The position numbers and the translations under genes are program-made. Under the pieces are notes generated by a model that was not told the origin of the DNA, did no database searches, and worked only from the letters and a program-made list of their open reading frames with translations. Below are positions 8,366 to 17,792 of a stretch of DNA of 64,000 nucleotides, piece by piece (the first letter of the stretch is position 1; every line of letters begins with the position of its first letter). Source of the DNA: JACRLV01 sp045863555. GTDB lineage: Bacteria; Planctomycetota; Phycisphaerae; UBA1845; Fen-1342. The DNA is taken from contig BTUU01000016.1 in the NCBI GenBank assembly GCA_045863555.1, forward strand, positions 88,355 through 152,354, in the 5' to 3' direction.

Positions 8366-9787
8366 ATGCCCAGCGCCATCTGCCTCGACTACGCCCGCGT
8401 CCTCGACACCGTCATCGGCCCCGAACACGGCCTCGCCATCGGCGAAATCGAACGCGCCGCGACGGCCGTCTCCGCGATCGTCAAAAAGGTGGAATCCGAG
8501 CGATCCGGCGGCAAGCACCGCTACCGCAACCTGCCCACCGACGCCGCGATGCTCAAAACCGTCCTCGCGGCCGCCAGGCGCCGCCGCCCGGGCATCGAGA
8601 ACCTCGTCGTCCTCGGCATCGGCGGCTCCGCGCTGGGCAACATCGCCCTCCAGACCGCCTTGAACGCCCCGTACTACAACCTGCTCCCGGCGGCGAAACG
8701 CGGCGGCCCGCGCCTCTTCGTCATGGACAACGTCGACCCCGTCCAGTTCGCCGCCATGCTCGACGTCATCGGCCCCTCGCTCAAAAAGACGCTCTTCAAC
8801 GTCATCAGCAAATCCGGCGAGACGGCCGAAACCGCGGCCGCGTTCATGACCATCCGCGACCTCCTCGCCCGCAAGCTCGGCGCGAAGGCCCTGCCGAAGC
8901 GGCTGATCGTCACCACCGACCCGGAAAGCGGCACACTCCGCGACCAGGCCGACCGCGAGGGCTTCGAGACCCTCCCCGTCCCGCCCGGCGTCGGCGGTCG
9001 CTTCTCCGTCCTCTCGGCCGTCGGCGTCTTCTCCGCGGCGATGTGCGGCGTCGACGTGAAGAAGCTGCTGGCCGGCGCGGCCGAGATGAGCCGCCGCGTA
9101 GCCCAGCCGGTCGTGCGAAAGAACCCCGCGGCCATGCTCGCGCTCCTGCTGCACGCGTTCTACACCCGCGGAAAGCGGATGCACGTGCTCATGCCCTACA
9201 GCTACCAGCTCAAGGACCTCGCCGACTGGTATTGTCAGCTCTGGGCGGAATCTCTCGGCAAATGCCGCGATCTGGAAGGCCGCCCGGTCGTCATCGGCCC
9301 GACGCCGATCCGCGCTCTCGGCGCGACCGACCAGCATTCGCAGGTGCAGCTCTACCGCGAAGGCCCGAACGACAAGGTCTTCATCTTCCTCGAGGTCGAA
9401 AAGTTCGCGACGGACGTAAAGCTGCCGAAGGGCCGCACACCCGGCCTCCCCCCGACGCCCGAGGCCACGGCGTATTTGCAGGGCGCATCCTTCGCAAAGC
9501 TCCTCAACGCCGAGAAACGCGCCACAGAAATCGCCCTCGCGGCCAGCAAGCGCCCGACCATGACCATCCGCTTTCCGACGGTCGACGCATCCACGGTCGG
9601 CCAGTTCATCATGCTCTGGGAAGCCGCCACCACCCTCGCCGGCGCCCTCCTGAACATCGACCCCTACGACCAGCCGGCCGTCCAGCTCGGCAAGGACTAC
9701 ACCTACGCGCTCATGGGAAAAAAGGGCTACGAAGCCCAGGCGAAGAAGCTGAAGGCGGAAAAGGCGACGGTTACGTTTCGGGTGTAA
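8366..9787 (+). CDS. pgi: Glucose-6-phosphate isomerase
   Basis: This 473-residue cytoplasmic glycolytic enzyme interconverts glucose 6-phosphate and fructose 6-phosphate. Visible motifs are the phosphate-binding LGIGGSALGN (residues 83-92), NVISKSGETAET (145-156) and, near residue 320, ATDQHSQVQLYREG with the conserved His. The length is in the range of bacterial short-form Pgi. GGAG lies nine bases before the start. The gene may be cotranscribed with gcvH. Confidence 0.93.
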   Translation: MPSAICLDYARVLDTVIGPEHGLAIGEIERAATAVSAIVKKVESERSGGKHRYRNLPTDAAMLKTVLAAARRRRPGIENLVVLGIGGSALGNIALQTALNAPYYNLLPAAKRGGPRLFVMDNVDPVQFAAMLDVIGPSLKKTLFNVISKSGETAETAAAFMTIRDLLARKLGAKALPKRLIVTTDPESGTLRDQADREGFETLPVPPGVGGRFSVLSAVGVFSAAMCGVDVKKLLAGAAEMSRRVAQPVVRKNPAAMLALLLHAFYTRGKRMHVLMPYSYQLKDLADWYCQLWAESLGKCRDLEGRPVVIGPTPIRALGATDQHSQVQLYREGPNDKVFIFLEVEKFATDVKLPKGRTPGLPPTPEATAYLQGASFAKLLNAEKRATEIALAASKRPTMTIRFPTVDASTVGQFIMLWEAATTLAGALLNIDPYDQPAVQLGKDYTYALMGKKGYEAQAKKLKAEKATVTFRV

Positions 9788-9803
9788 TCGCCCGTACGCC
9801 GCT

Positions 9804-9828
9804 GCCCTGTGACCTCACAGAGCAGGGC
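9804..9828. terminator. Possible terminator between convergent genes
   Basis: A hairpin-forming stretch with CTGTGA / TCACAG arms and an alternative GCCCTG / CAGGGC pairing lies between pgi and the convergent repeat-protein gene. No clear T-run follows on either strand, so this is tentative. Confidence 0.3.
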
Positions 9829-9877
9829 GCACGCGCGAAATCGAAACCACTTTCGGTCTGGACCAGCCAGCGTTGTT

Positions 9878-11422
9878 TTACTGACACGCCCCGCCAAACC
9901 GCGCCAGCAGCATCGCGAGATCGGTAAGGTCGATCTGCCCGTCGCCATTGACATCACCCACGCATTCCGGACCGCCGACGTCAACCGTGACCACATCCTC
10001 TGCCCGGTTGCGGCTGCCGCCGCAATCGACAACCGCCCGGTCCGTCGCGACGAGCCGCAGTGCGTACGCGCAGTCCGGCAGGTTCGTCGTGTCCCAGTTG
10101 GCCAGCACCGCGTTTGCGACATTTCCCGCTCCCTGTGCGAGTGGAATCCAGTCGCGCAGATGCGCCCCCGAAAATTCCAGCGTCCAGCCTTCGAGATGGG
10201 TGTCTTGAACGGTCCCGCGAATCTGAACGACGCCGTGCCCCAGTCCCGCGCAGGGCAGCGGCGATGTGATCATCGCGAGCGGAGCCGTATTGTCGACGAT
10301 GACCGGGATGGGACCGGTTGTGGCCGAGTTTCCACAGCCGTCCGTCGCGGTAAGCATGACTTCGTGCGGCCCTTCCGCGCCGGCTCGCGTATTCCACGAC
10401 CCGAGCGGATCGTTTTGAACCCACGGCGGCTCGATCTGCTCCCACGGGAGCCACGCGCCCGCCGCGGGACGATACTGCAGCAAAAAGCTCCCCGGACACC
10501 GATCGCCCGCCGACCCATCCGCACAGACGATTCCCCCGACGATCTGATTGGCAGTGGGGGCGCGAAGCTCCAGGTTGTTCAGCGCCCGGTCGAGGTACAC
10601 GTCGTGGAACACCTCCGTCTGTAACCCGCATCGGTTGATCACGCGCAACCGCAACGTGTAGTCGCCATCGCCCGCGGTCGTCGTCCACGTGGCAAGGCGG
10701 CCGTTGACGACTGCGCTTGTGCTCTGAGCGATCAATGTCCACGTGAGCGCGTTGCGCCCGCGGCGGTGCAGCATCCAGCGTTCGAGACCGGCAGGGTCAT
10801 TGGCCGTTCCGATGATGTCGGTGCCATTGCACACACAGTCGCCGACTCCCGGCGCGGTGATCGCGGCGACGGGGGCACTGGTGTCGACACAATCAAAGTA
10901 GAGATCGTCAATGACCTCGAATTGGCTGGCCGTCCCTCGAATCTCGATGCGGCGGATGTCGGATTGTGCCCGCGTGATCCGAACGTACCGGAATGCGCCC
11001 AGGAACCCGCCGCCGTTGAGCGTGATCGTGTCCACTGAGATGGGTATGCCTCCCAGCGGCACGTCAAATGCGCTCACGTTGTAATTGCCCGCAACGTCGC
11101 CCAGCATGAACGAAACCTCGCCGTGACCGACGTCGAACGTCATGACGAGCCAGTCGATGCTCTGATCGGGGCAGCCCTGCTCGACGCTCAGACCGCGCGT
11201 GGGCGATGCCGTGCCGCCCGCCGGGTTTACGATCACGGGTTCGAGCACCACGCCGCTGCAACTGTCGGGCTGCGGAATCGAGAACGTCACTCCCTCGTAC
11301 TGATTCGTGATGTTCGTTCCGACGGGAAAATCGTCGAAATCAATCGTCGTCCCCTGGCCCAGCGCGAAAGCGCACCTCCCGGCTGCGAGCATGACGCTGA
11401 GCATGAATACGAAGCGGTGCAT
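9878..11422 (-). CDS. Secreted multi-domain protein with dockerin-like tail
   Basis: This 514-residue exported protein starts with a signal peptide (FVFMLSVMLAAGRCAFA). After an N-terminal beta-rich domain of about 170 residues (DFDDFPVGTNITNQYEG opening) come Ig-like/PKD-type modules of about 100 residues. They have recurring phrases such as ITAPGVGDCVCNGTDIIGT and ITSPLPCAGLGHGVVQIRGT. The C-terminus reads CVGDVNGDGQIDLTDLAMLL plus ARFGG, a calcium-binding dockerin-like motif shared with four other genes in this window. AAGGAG precedes the ATG. It may be a surface or structural protein; no catalytic motif was seen. Confidence 0.75.
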   Translation of the reverse strand: MHRFVFMLSVMLAAGRCAFALGQGTTIDFDDFPVGTNITNQYEGVTFSIPQPDSCSGVVLEPVIVNPAGGTASPTRGLSVEQGCPDQSIDWLVMTFDVGHGEVSFMLGDVAGNYNVSAFDVPLGGIPISVDTITLNGGGFLGAFRYVRITRAQSDIRRIEIRGTASQFEVIDDLYFDCVDTSAPVAAITAPGVGDCVCNGTDIIGTANDPAGLERWMLHRRGRNALTWTLIAQSTSAVVNGRLATWTTTAGDGDYTLRLRVINRCGLQTEVFHDVYLDRALNNLELRAPTANQIVGGIVCADGSAGDRCPGSFLLQYRPAAGAWLPWEQIEPPWVQNDPLGSWNTRAGAEGPHEVMLTATDGCGNSATTGPIPVIVDNTAPLAMITSPLPCAGLGHGVVQIRGTVQDTHLEGWTLEFSGAHLRDWIPLAQGAGNVANAVLANWDTTNLPDCAYALRLVATDRAVVDCGGSRNRAEDVVTVDVGGPECVGDVNGDGQIDLTDLAMLLARFGGACQ

Positions 11423-11600
11423 GATTGTCTCCTTGCGTTTGTCGGCGCGACCATCACGGTGCGCCAGTGGTGCGCTCGAAAGGACCTACATGCCCGGGGC
11501 GACGATGCTGGACACTGGAATTGAGAATCTTCTGGATTTCCGGCGATCCGGGCCGGCCGGCGGGCGTGTTATCATGGAATGGGCGTTCGAGAAGGGCCCG

Positions 11601-12182
11601 ATGGAATCCCATTCGACGCGGATCTCGCTACTCGTGCGCGTGCGGGACGCAGCAGATGATGCCGCGTGGCACGAATTCCAGCACCGGTACGGCGAGTTAA
11701 TCCTCCGTTACGCGCTCACCCAGGGACTGCAGCTCTGCGACGCCGAGGATGTGCGCCAGAACGTCCTGATCCGGCTCGCGCGCTACCTTCGCTCATTCGA
11801 TTACCAGCAGAACCGCGGCCGCTTCCGAGATTATTTGGGTGCGGTCGTGCGAAATTGCGTCCGGACTTGGCGGAAGCGTCCAGTTGATCGTGCCGCAGAG
11901 GTACAGATAGAGGAGGTCGAGGATCGGATCGGGGTCGACGAACCGGATCCCGAGTGGCAGCGGGAGTGGATGAACCACCACTACCGGTTGGCGATGGAGA
12001 CCCTCCGCCGGACGTTCGACCCGCGGAGCATCGAAATCTTCGAGCGCCTGATCGCCGGCGAGTCGACCGAGGCGGTCGCCGTGCGCCTTGCCATGACCAC
12101 CGAAGCGGTCCGCAAGGTGCGGCAGCGCATCCGGGCCCGCATGGCCGAGCTCGTCGCTGCCCAAATCGCTGAGGAGGATTAA
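11601..12182 (+). CDS. ECF-type RNA polymerase sigma factor
   Basis: This 193-residue protein carries sigma-70 region 2 (DAEDVRQNVLIRLARYL and NRGRFRDYLGAVVRNCVRTW) and a C-terminal region 4 helix-turn-helix (RLAMTTEAVRKVRQRIRARM). The ATG at 11601 is chosen because it begins at the conserved domain; an in-frame ATG at 11574 is possible. The stop TAA shares its last A with the ATG of the downstream kinase (TAATG), so the two are translationally coupled. Control through the paired kinase is a reasonable inference. Confidence 0.82.
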   Translation: MESHSTRISLLVRVRDAADDAAWHEFQHRYGELILRYALTQGLQLCDAEDVRQNVLIRLARYLRSFDYQQNRGRFRDYLGAVVRNCVRTWRKRPVDRAAEVQIEEVEDRIGVDEPDPEWQREWMNHHYRLAMETLRRTFDPRSIEIFERLIAGESTEAVAVRLAMTTEAVRKVRQRIRARMAELVAAQIAEED

Positions 12183-14350
12183 TGAACGGGTCGGATAGCG
12201 CTTCCTCCGCGGCTCCCGATGCCCTGCTCAGCGACGATGCGTGGCTGGCCGAGGTGCGGCTCGCCCTGGGGCCGTCGACCAGTCGCCTGGGTGCGTACGA
12301 GCTTCTCGGCCCGCCCCGTCGCGGAGCTCAGGCAATCGTCTACCGCGCGATCCAGCCCCATACGCAGCGCATCGTCGCCCTGAAGCGACTTCTGGATGGC
12401 GCCGTCGCTTCGAACGCGACGCGGCTCCGCTTCGAACGCGAGATGGCGGCCGCGAGTTCGCTCCGCCATCCGAATATCGTGACCGTCTACGGACTCGAGG
12501 TGATCGAGGGCCAGCCTGTCCTGGCGATGGAGTGGATTGACGGACTCTCCGTCGACCGCTGGATGCGCGAATCCTCCCGCTCCGACGGTCGGCCACTCGC
12601 AGAGCGACTCGTAGTATTCGAGAAAATCTGTGACGCGATCGAGCACGCCCACGGCCGAGGCGTGCTTCACCGTGACTTAAAGCCGTCGAACGTGCTCGTC
12701 GACGCCGCCGGCGAACCGCATGTGCTCGACTTCGGGCTGGCCAAGCGGCTGGGAGCGACAGACGACTGTTCGCGTCTGACGGCCGCCGGCGATTTCCTCG
12801 GAACTCCGATCTACGCGGCGCCGGAGCAGGTGCAGGGCCGCAACGACGATGTCGATGTGCGAACCGATGTCTACGCGCTGGGCGGACTACTCTACGAGTT
12901 CATCACCGATCGGCCGCCGTTTCACGATGAGCACGGAATCGCTGCGCTGTTTGATGCGATCCGGGACCGGGAACCGACCCGACCCTCCTCCATCGTCCCG
13001 CATGTCGATGCTGACCTCGAAGCCATTGTGCTCCGGGCGCTCGCGAAATCCCCTGACCAGCGCTATCCAACGGTCGAGGCGTTTCGCGCCGACCTGCGCA
13101 GGTACACCAGCGGCCAGGCCGTCGAGGCCCGCGGCCACGTCCGGTGGTACCGGCTGCGCAAGGCGCTCCAAAGGCACCGTGGTGCTGCGGCGATCGCGGC
13201 TGCATTCCTTGCCCTCGCCGTGACCTCGATCGTCTGGCTCTACGCGCTCTATACGCAGCAGGGGACGCTGCTCTCACAGGTTGGCGAAACGGCAAGTCTC
13301 GAGGCCGCACAGCGCGAGCGTGCCGAGCGCGTGCAGGCGGTGCTCGAGCAGACTCTGGTGCAGGTATCGCAGGTGGGCCGTGCGGTCGATCTCCCGCTGC
13401 GCGAGCAGATGCTCTCCGGATCCGTGCAGATGATCGAGCAACAGCTAGCCGACTCTCCTGAAGCACTCGCCGCGGCGATCGACGCCATCGGTAGAGCGTA
13501 TCAGATGCTCGGGCTGTACGACCCGGCCGAATCCTGCCTTCGCCGGTCGCTTGACCTGCGCGTCCGCCACAGCGGTCCGGAAAGCCTATCCGCGGCCACA
13601 AGTATGGATCGTCTCGCGGGCGTCCTGCAGGACCGCTCCCGATACGCCGACGCGGAACCGCTGTTCCGCGAGGCGCTGAGAATTCGGCGCGCTGCGCTCG
13701 CCGAGCCGCACGTAGATATAGCGACGAGCCTTCATCACCTCGGTACAGTCTTCTCAAACCGGCAGCTGTTCGTCAAGGCCATTGAAGCCTACCGCGCCGC
13801 CCGCGACATGCGTGAAAAACTGCTCGGCGAGAATCACGTCGACTCGATCGCATCGCTTCACGCCGTCGGCTGCGCCGAGATGAACCTCAGCCGTTTCGAC
13901 GCGGCCGAAGCCGCCTTCCGCGAGGTCTTGCGGCGGCTCAGCGCGAGCGAAGCGCCCGAACGTGCGAGCGCCGAGGCCCGCGTAAACCTGGGAAAGGTGC
14001 TCGTGGAAATGAACCGCCCGGAGGAAGCGGAGATCGAATTGCGGAGCGCGCTCGAAGCGCTGCGCCGGCTGCTCGGCGACCACCACGACAACGTCGCCTG
14101 GGCGGCGCATCGACTGGGCCGGCTGCTCGTGTCGCGCGGCTGCCACGAAGAAGGGGAGACGTTGCTCCGCGAGTCGCTGGCGATCTACCGGGCAGTGCTC
14201 GGCGAAACCGATCCCTTCGTGGCATCCGTTTGCGATAGTCTGGCCGAGGCGCTATCCGCAACGAACCGGGAGAGCGAGTCGGCCGCGTTTCGCGCGCAAG
14301 CCGAGTCGATCCGCGCCGCGCTGGCGAACGGCCAAGGTGCGCGCGAGTAA
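12182..14350 (+). CDS. Ser/Thr protein kinase with TPR domain
   Basis: This is a 722-residue membrane-anchored Hanks-type kinase. The catalytic domain (residues ~37-310) has VALKRL (Lys68), HRDLKPSN (163-170), DFG (183-185) and GTPIYAAPE. The glycine loop is unusual, LLGPPRRGAQA, with a Pro-Pro in place of the usual GxGxxG. A transmembrane helix lies near 335-360. The C-terminal half consists of tetratricopeptide repeats (for example AESCLRRSLDLRVRH and AEPLFREALRIRRA), probably for protein binding. GAGGAGG precedes the start, and the start codon overlaps the sigma gene stop, so kinase and sigma factor form a signalling pair. Confidence 0.9.
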   Translation: MNGSDSASSAAPDALLSDDAWLAEVRLALGPSTSRLGAYELLGPPRRGAQAIVYRAIQPHTQRIVALKRLLDGAVASNATRLRFEREMAAASSLRHPNIVTVYGLEVIEGQPVLAMEWIDGLSVDRWMRESSRSDGRPLAERLVVFEKICDAIEHAHGRGVLHRDLKPSNVLVDAAGEPHVLDFGLAKRLGATDDCSRLTAAGDFLGTPIYAAPEQVQGRNDDVDVRTDVYALGGLLYEFITDRPPFHDEHGIAALFDAIRDREPTRPSSIVPHVDADLEAIVLRALAKSPDQRYPTVEAFRADLRRYTSGQAVEARGHVRWYRLRKALQRHRGAAAIAAAFLALAVTSIVWLYALYTQQGTLLSQVGETASLEAAQRERAERVQAVLEQTLVQVSQVGRAVDLPLREQMLSGSVQMIEQQLADSPEALAAAIDAIGRAYQMLGLYDPAESCLRRSLDLRVRHSGPESLSAATSMDRLAGVLQDRSRYADAEPLFREALRIRRAALAEPHVDIATSLHHLGTVFSNRQLFVKAIEAYRAARDMREKLLGENHVDSIASLHAVGCAEMNLSRFDAAEAAFREVLRRLSASEAPERASAEARVNLGKVLVEMNRPEEAEIELRSALEALRRLLGDHHDNVAWAAHRLGRLLVSRGCHEEGETLLRESLAIYRAVLGETDPFVASVCDSLAEALSATNRESESAAFRAQAESIRAALANGQGARE

Positions 14351-15052
14351 GCTGGGTTGGCCGCGAGGATATCTGGTTAGCACGCACGCTCAATCGCGGC
14401 GGGCTTGGCTGTCGCCCGAGGCGAGTGTGTAGCCGTCGTCGCTCAGAACCCGCTGCGCCGGTAGCCAACCGGCCACAACTTCACGCAACCCACCCCTCCG
14501 CCCCCGTCCGCGAATCAGCCGCACCGGCTTCTGCGTCTTTTCTGTGCCTTCATGCCCTCTGTGGATCATCGCATTCCCCGCCAATCCCCGCCCGCCGGCC
14601 GCAATTCACGCCCGTTCCCCGCCCGCCGCGCCGCTGCCAGTCTAGAATTGCTACAAATGCCGCCCACGCCACCCGCCGCCGCTGCCCCCGCCCCCGCTGC
14701 GCCACGGCCGCCCTCGGCCGTCTTCCCTTCCCACCTTCCCGCGTTCCCACTTTCCCACTCCCGCGTTTCGCGGGAACGTCTGATAACCAACATTGCCAAC
14801 CCGGCACACGCGCGGAAAAAAGTTTGGCAGCCTTCGGCCAACTCGCTGAAAACGCGGTTCCGCTCGCCACGAATCCCCGTTCAACGGTCTGATAACTTAG
14901 ATGCCCAACCCGGCACACACGAAGAAGGAAGTTTGGCCACCTTGGGCGCATTCGCCGGAAATCGACTATTTATAGGACCTCACAGGGCCCGCACCCGCAC
15001 GGCAAGACCCGCGCTGCCGGGCTGCCCCTTCGGAACCGCGGTTCGCGCACCC
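14351..15052. other. 700-base non-coding stretch
   Basis: No convincing gene is seen; the open frames are short, overlap in both directions and lack ribosome sites. The sequence is C-rich and low in complexity around 14590-14760. The only structure noted is an imperfect direct repeat (entry at 14778-14962). Confidence 0.5.
14778..14962. repeat. Imperfect direct repeat, two ~75-bp units
   Basis: Unit one runs 14778-14853 and unit two 14887-14962, offset by 109 bases. Both begin GTCTGATAAC, share CCAACCCGGCACAC and AGTTTGGC, and end with a TCGC-GAAA segment. They lie in a non-coding stretch between the kinase and the DinB-like gene. They could be members of a dispersed repeat family or paired small RNA/regulatory elements. 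Nothing in the window decides this. Confidence 0.55.
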
Positions 15053-15580
15053 CTATGCCGGCGGAAGACCCATCATCCGCCGCCAGGCGCTCACCTGCCC
15101 GAGATGAATCTGCGGATGGCCGCTCATGTAGAACAGCAGCATCGACCCCAGCGTGGGAAACAGCTCCCGCATCCGCCCTTCCGTCGGGTTCGGCCCCGCC
15201 AGCGCCGCGTCGTCCGCCTCCGCCAGCGCCCCGATCGCCGCCCCATACGACGCTTGGAAAAACTTCACTACCTCCGCCATCGGCGGATAGATGCGGCCCT
15301 CCGGATCATCGCGGCACTCGACCCCGTTCTTGAACAGCGCCTCCCAACCCGCCGGGACCCGCGCCGCGCCGGCCTCGCGCCCGAGATGCTCCATCACCCG
15401 TGCGGGGTAGAGGGCGAGGTGGCCGTACGCCCAGGCAGGGTGATTCGACGGAACCACCTTGCCGCCGACCGTCGCGAACCGCGCGAAAACCTTCGCGTCG
15501 ACCCCCGCGAGCAGCCGCTCGCCGTACATCGGTACCATCTTCCCCGCCGTCGCAATCGCCTGTCCAACCAGGTTCGACAT
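15053..15580 (-). CDS. DinB-like (DfsB) metal-dependent protein
   Basis: This 175-residue four-helix-bundle protein is of the DinB/YfiT-like putative metalloenzyme type, which often acts in thiol or stress chemistry. Histidines sit where the family places its metal ligands: SNHPAWAYGHL in helix 2, and HPQIHLGQVSAWRRMMGLPP at the C-terminus, a strongly conserved ending. The ATG at 15580 is chosen because GAGGAG lies nine bases upstream. It is not the Y-family polymerase DinB, which is a separate gene at 18859. Confidence 0.78.
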   Translation of the reverse strand: MSNLVGQAIATAGKMVPMYGERLLAGVDAKVFARFATVGGKVVPSNHPAWAYGHLALYPARVMEHLGREAGAARVPAGWEALFKNGVECRDDPEGRIYPPMAEVVKFFQASYGAAIGALAEADDAALAGPNPTEGRMRELFPTLGSMLLFYMSGHPQIHLGQVSAWRRMMGLPPA

Positions 15581-15899
15581 CGTCAATTCTCCTCGCCGGA
15601 TGCGCTCCGGCCCGATCCAATCTCGCCCCGTTCGGCCCGTTCACCATTGTATTGGCCCGCGCCGGCCAATGCCTCGCGCCGGCCTCCCGCCCACTCGCCC
15701 ACCCGTTTGCCCCCTCACGCATCGGCGCGATCGCCCGATCCCCCGCGCTATCCGCCGCCAAGGCCCCGCCCGATCCGTCACGCGTCCCCCGTTTGCGGCC
15801 GCTGCCCGCCAAGGTATCATTCCGAGGTTGCCGCGTCGCGCCCGCGATCTTCACGGGCGGCCGCGCCGGGTCTCGGACAGCGCGTCCGATGCCCAATCT
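15581..15899. other. Intergenic stretch upstream of tRNA-Ser
   Basis: No gene is seen in this 319-base stretch. It should contain the tRNA promoter and the divergent promoter of the DinB-like gene, but no clear -35/-10 pair could be picked out in this GC-rich sequence. Confidence 0.4.
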
Positions 15900-15990
15900 G
15901 GAAAGGTGGCCGAGAGGCTTAAGGCAACGGTTTGCTAAACCGTCGTGGCGGAATTACCCGCCACCGGGGGTTCGAATCCCCCCCTTTCCG
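15900..15990 (+). tRNA. tRNA-Ser (GCU anticodon)
   Basis: This is a 91-base class II tRNA. The acceptor stem GGAAAGG (15900-15906) pairs with CCTTTCC, followed by a G discriminator at 15990. The anticodon loop TTGCTAA carries GCT, there is a long variable arm (GGCGGAATTACCCGCC) and the T loop reads GGGGGTTCGAATCCCCC. No CCA is encoded. Its 3' half is overlapped by the integrase reading frame on the other strand, as expected for an integration target. Confidence 0.95.
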
Positions 15991-17391
15991 TTTTCCGCTT
16001 GTTTCCCGCGAATTCGCCCCGTTTTCACGGCGATTCCGCGCATCGCCGACCGCGGGTCCATCGCCGCCCGAGTCGCACCGCCCTGCACCGTTTCGACCTG
16101 TTTCGCGCCTCAACTGTCGGGGGAATAGGCGGTGGTTATTTTTGTCGGATTGGCCGACTGCACCGTCCGTTCCGGTGGCTCGGACCGGCACCGGAGGCTC
16201 CAACGGGGCGAGCGATTCCAGTGCCCCGGTAAGGTCGTGCACGCCCAGCTTCGCATAGACCCCTAGCGTCAGGAGAGGCGTCGAGTGCCGGGCGAGAGCC
16301 TGAGCGACCTTCGGGGATGCGCCGCTTTGCACCAGCATCGTGATGTATGTGGCACGGAGGGCGTGGAAATCCCCCACCCGGCCCACGGCATCCACTTCCC
16401 GGAGGTGTTCATCGGCACGACGAGCTCGACGCTCCGGGAGGCTGGTCGTTTCTCGGATGTACGCGGCCTTCGCGCGTCGCAGGTCCAATTGGAGCATCGC
16501 GGCGGCTCTCTTGTGCCAGCTTCCCGGCCAGACACAGGTGTCGGGGGCCCGACCCTTCAGAAACGCCTTGAGCAAGTCCGCAAGATCACGTCGAATCGGC
16601 TGGGAGTTTTCCCGCCGGCGTTTGGAGTGGGACGCGCTCAGGATGATCCGCGGCGAATTCGCGTCGAGGTCGAAGTCTCGCGACCTCAAGCTCGCAAGCT
16701 CGCCGGCTCGGAATCCAGTCCCCACCGCTACGCGATACAAGACGGCGCGGGCGGGCCCGGTCAGACCGCGCCAGGGTGGACCGATTTCTGCCGCCGTGAA
16801 GAGCGCGGTCAGTTCCTGCGCCGAAAACGCCCGCCGCTCATATCGACGATCCGTAGCGGTATTGAAGCCCGCGAGATGCGCAAGCACATCCTCCCGAATT
16901 CGGCCGTCCCGGTGCAGCCAGCGGCTGAACTGTTTCACAGCGCGCAGGTAATGCTGACATGTCTGGAGCGATCGGCCGTCTTTGTGTAGCGAGCCGATGG
17001 CCGATTGGACCGCCGACGCTGAGATCGCGCTGAGTCGATCTGCGCCGATCGCCGCGAAGATCGCCGTTACCCGACTCTGGAGGCTGACAAGCTGTTGCTC
17101 TGAGACTCGTTTCGCGGAAAGCGTGACGATCCAGTCATTGACGTGGTCACCGATGCCCCGACGTTCCGCGTTGTGGAATCCGTCGCCGCGCGCATCAATC
17201 ACACCGTCGCGACGAAGCGACGCGTCCGCGATTTTCTTCGCGAGGATGCGCTCGGCGGCCGCCCGGTCGGTGCAGCGAGTCGATGCTTCACGGCGGCGAC
17301 CCGTGTGATCAAACCAGCGGACGATGAAGGGGCCGGAGCCGCCACGGCGATAGAGCGTGCCAGAGCCCTTATGACGTTGTCGATGTGCCAT
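15919..17391 (-). CDS. Tyrosine-type site-specific integrase
   Basis: This 490-residue phage or island integrase has an N-terminal arm-binding-like part (LYRRGGSGPFIVRW) and a SAM-like core-binding domain. The catalytic domain has RVAVGTGFRAGELASLRSRD (Arg I), HALRATYITMLVQSG (His-x-x-Arg), LARHSTPLLTLGVYAKL (second His and the nucleophilic Tyr). A ~75-residue basic C-terminal tail runs straight into tRNA-Ser on the opposite strand. This overlap places the recombination site at the tRNA 3' end. It is the first gene of the element that extends to about 26.5 kb. Confidence 0.92.
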   Translation of the reverse strand: MAHRQRHKGSGTLYRRGGSGPFIVRWFDHTGRRREASTRCTDRAAAERILAKKIADASLRRDGVIDARGDGFHNAERRGIGDHVNDWIVTLSAKRVSEQQLVSLQSRVTAIFAAIGADRLSAISASAVQSAIGSLHKDGRSLQTCQHYLRAVKQFSRWLHRDGRIREDVLAHLAGFNTATDRRYERRAFSAQELTALFTAAEIGPPWRGLTGPARAVLYRVAVGTGFRAGELASLRSRDFDLDANSPRIILSASHSKRRRENSQPIRRDLADLLKAFLKGRAPDTCVWPGSWHKRAAAMLQLDLRRAKAAYIRETTSLPERRARRADEHLREVDAVGRVGDFHALRATYITMLVQSGASPKVAQALARHSTPLLTLGVYAKLGVHDLTGALESLAPLEPPVPVRATGTDGAVGQSDKNNHRLFPRQLRRETGRNGAGRCDSGGDGPAVGDARNRRENGANSRETSGKRKGGDSNPRWRVIPPRRFSKPLP

Positions 17392-17504
17392 GAGTCACCG
17401 TGCTTTCGGTTGTCTGCCGGCCGAGTTCCGAGCTAAGGATATCCTGCATGCGTGCCGGTGCGCAATGCGTGCGTTCCGTACATGCCCGTGCCTGTTCGTT
17501 CAGT

Positions 17505-17792
17505 TCATCGCGAATGACTCGATCGCGTCGCTTGTTCTGCGAGCCACTGTCGGAGTTCGTTGATCGGGTAGAGCAGTGCTCTTCCGAGTCGTACATGCGG
17601 GATCTCGTTCCGGTTTGTGAGGGACCAGAGCAGGCGGGGGCTGATGCCCAGCACCTTTGCCGCGTCCTTGGGGCGCAGTGCCAGTGGAGGGGCGGGTTCG
17701 CGATGAGCGTGGGCTCCGTTCTCTGCTGCCGGCGTTCCATCTTGGTTGCGTGCAGGGCGTTGTTCCGCCTGCGACTGCTGGTTTCTGATCAT
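17505..17792 (-). CDS. Excisionase-like helix-turn-helix protein
   Basis: This 95-residue protein has a MerR-like/HTH_17 DNA-binding segment (RPKDAAKVLGISPRLLWSLT, then EIPHVRLGRALLYP) after a polar N-terminal tail. Position next to the integrase and size fit a directionality factor (Xis/AlpA type) that controls excision. Its ATG overlaps the stop of the small upstream gene (ATGA). Confidence 0.78.
   Translation of the reverse strand: MIRNQQSQAEQRPARNQDGTPAAENGAHAHREPAPPLALRPKDAAKVLGISPRLLWSLTNRNEIPHVRLGRALLYPINELRQWLAEQATRSSHSR

Noticed and set aside
8267..9337. Long minus-strand frame opposite pgi
   Set aside because: It is a mirror frame of a conserved enzyme; composition is Gly/Asp/Val-rich without domain motifs.
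14778..14962. CRISPR array
   Set aside because: Only two diverged ~75-base units with a single spacer; CRISPR repeats are 24-48 bases, near-identical and more numerous.
15459..15938. Plus-strand frames running into tRNA-Ser
   Set aside because: They are antisense to the DinB-like gene and overlap the tRNA without a ribosome site.
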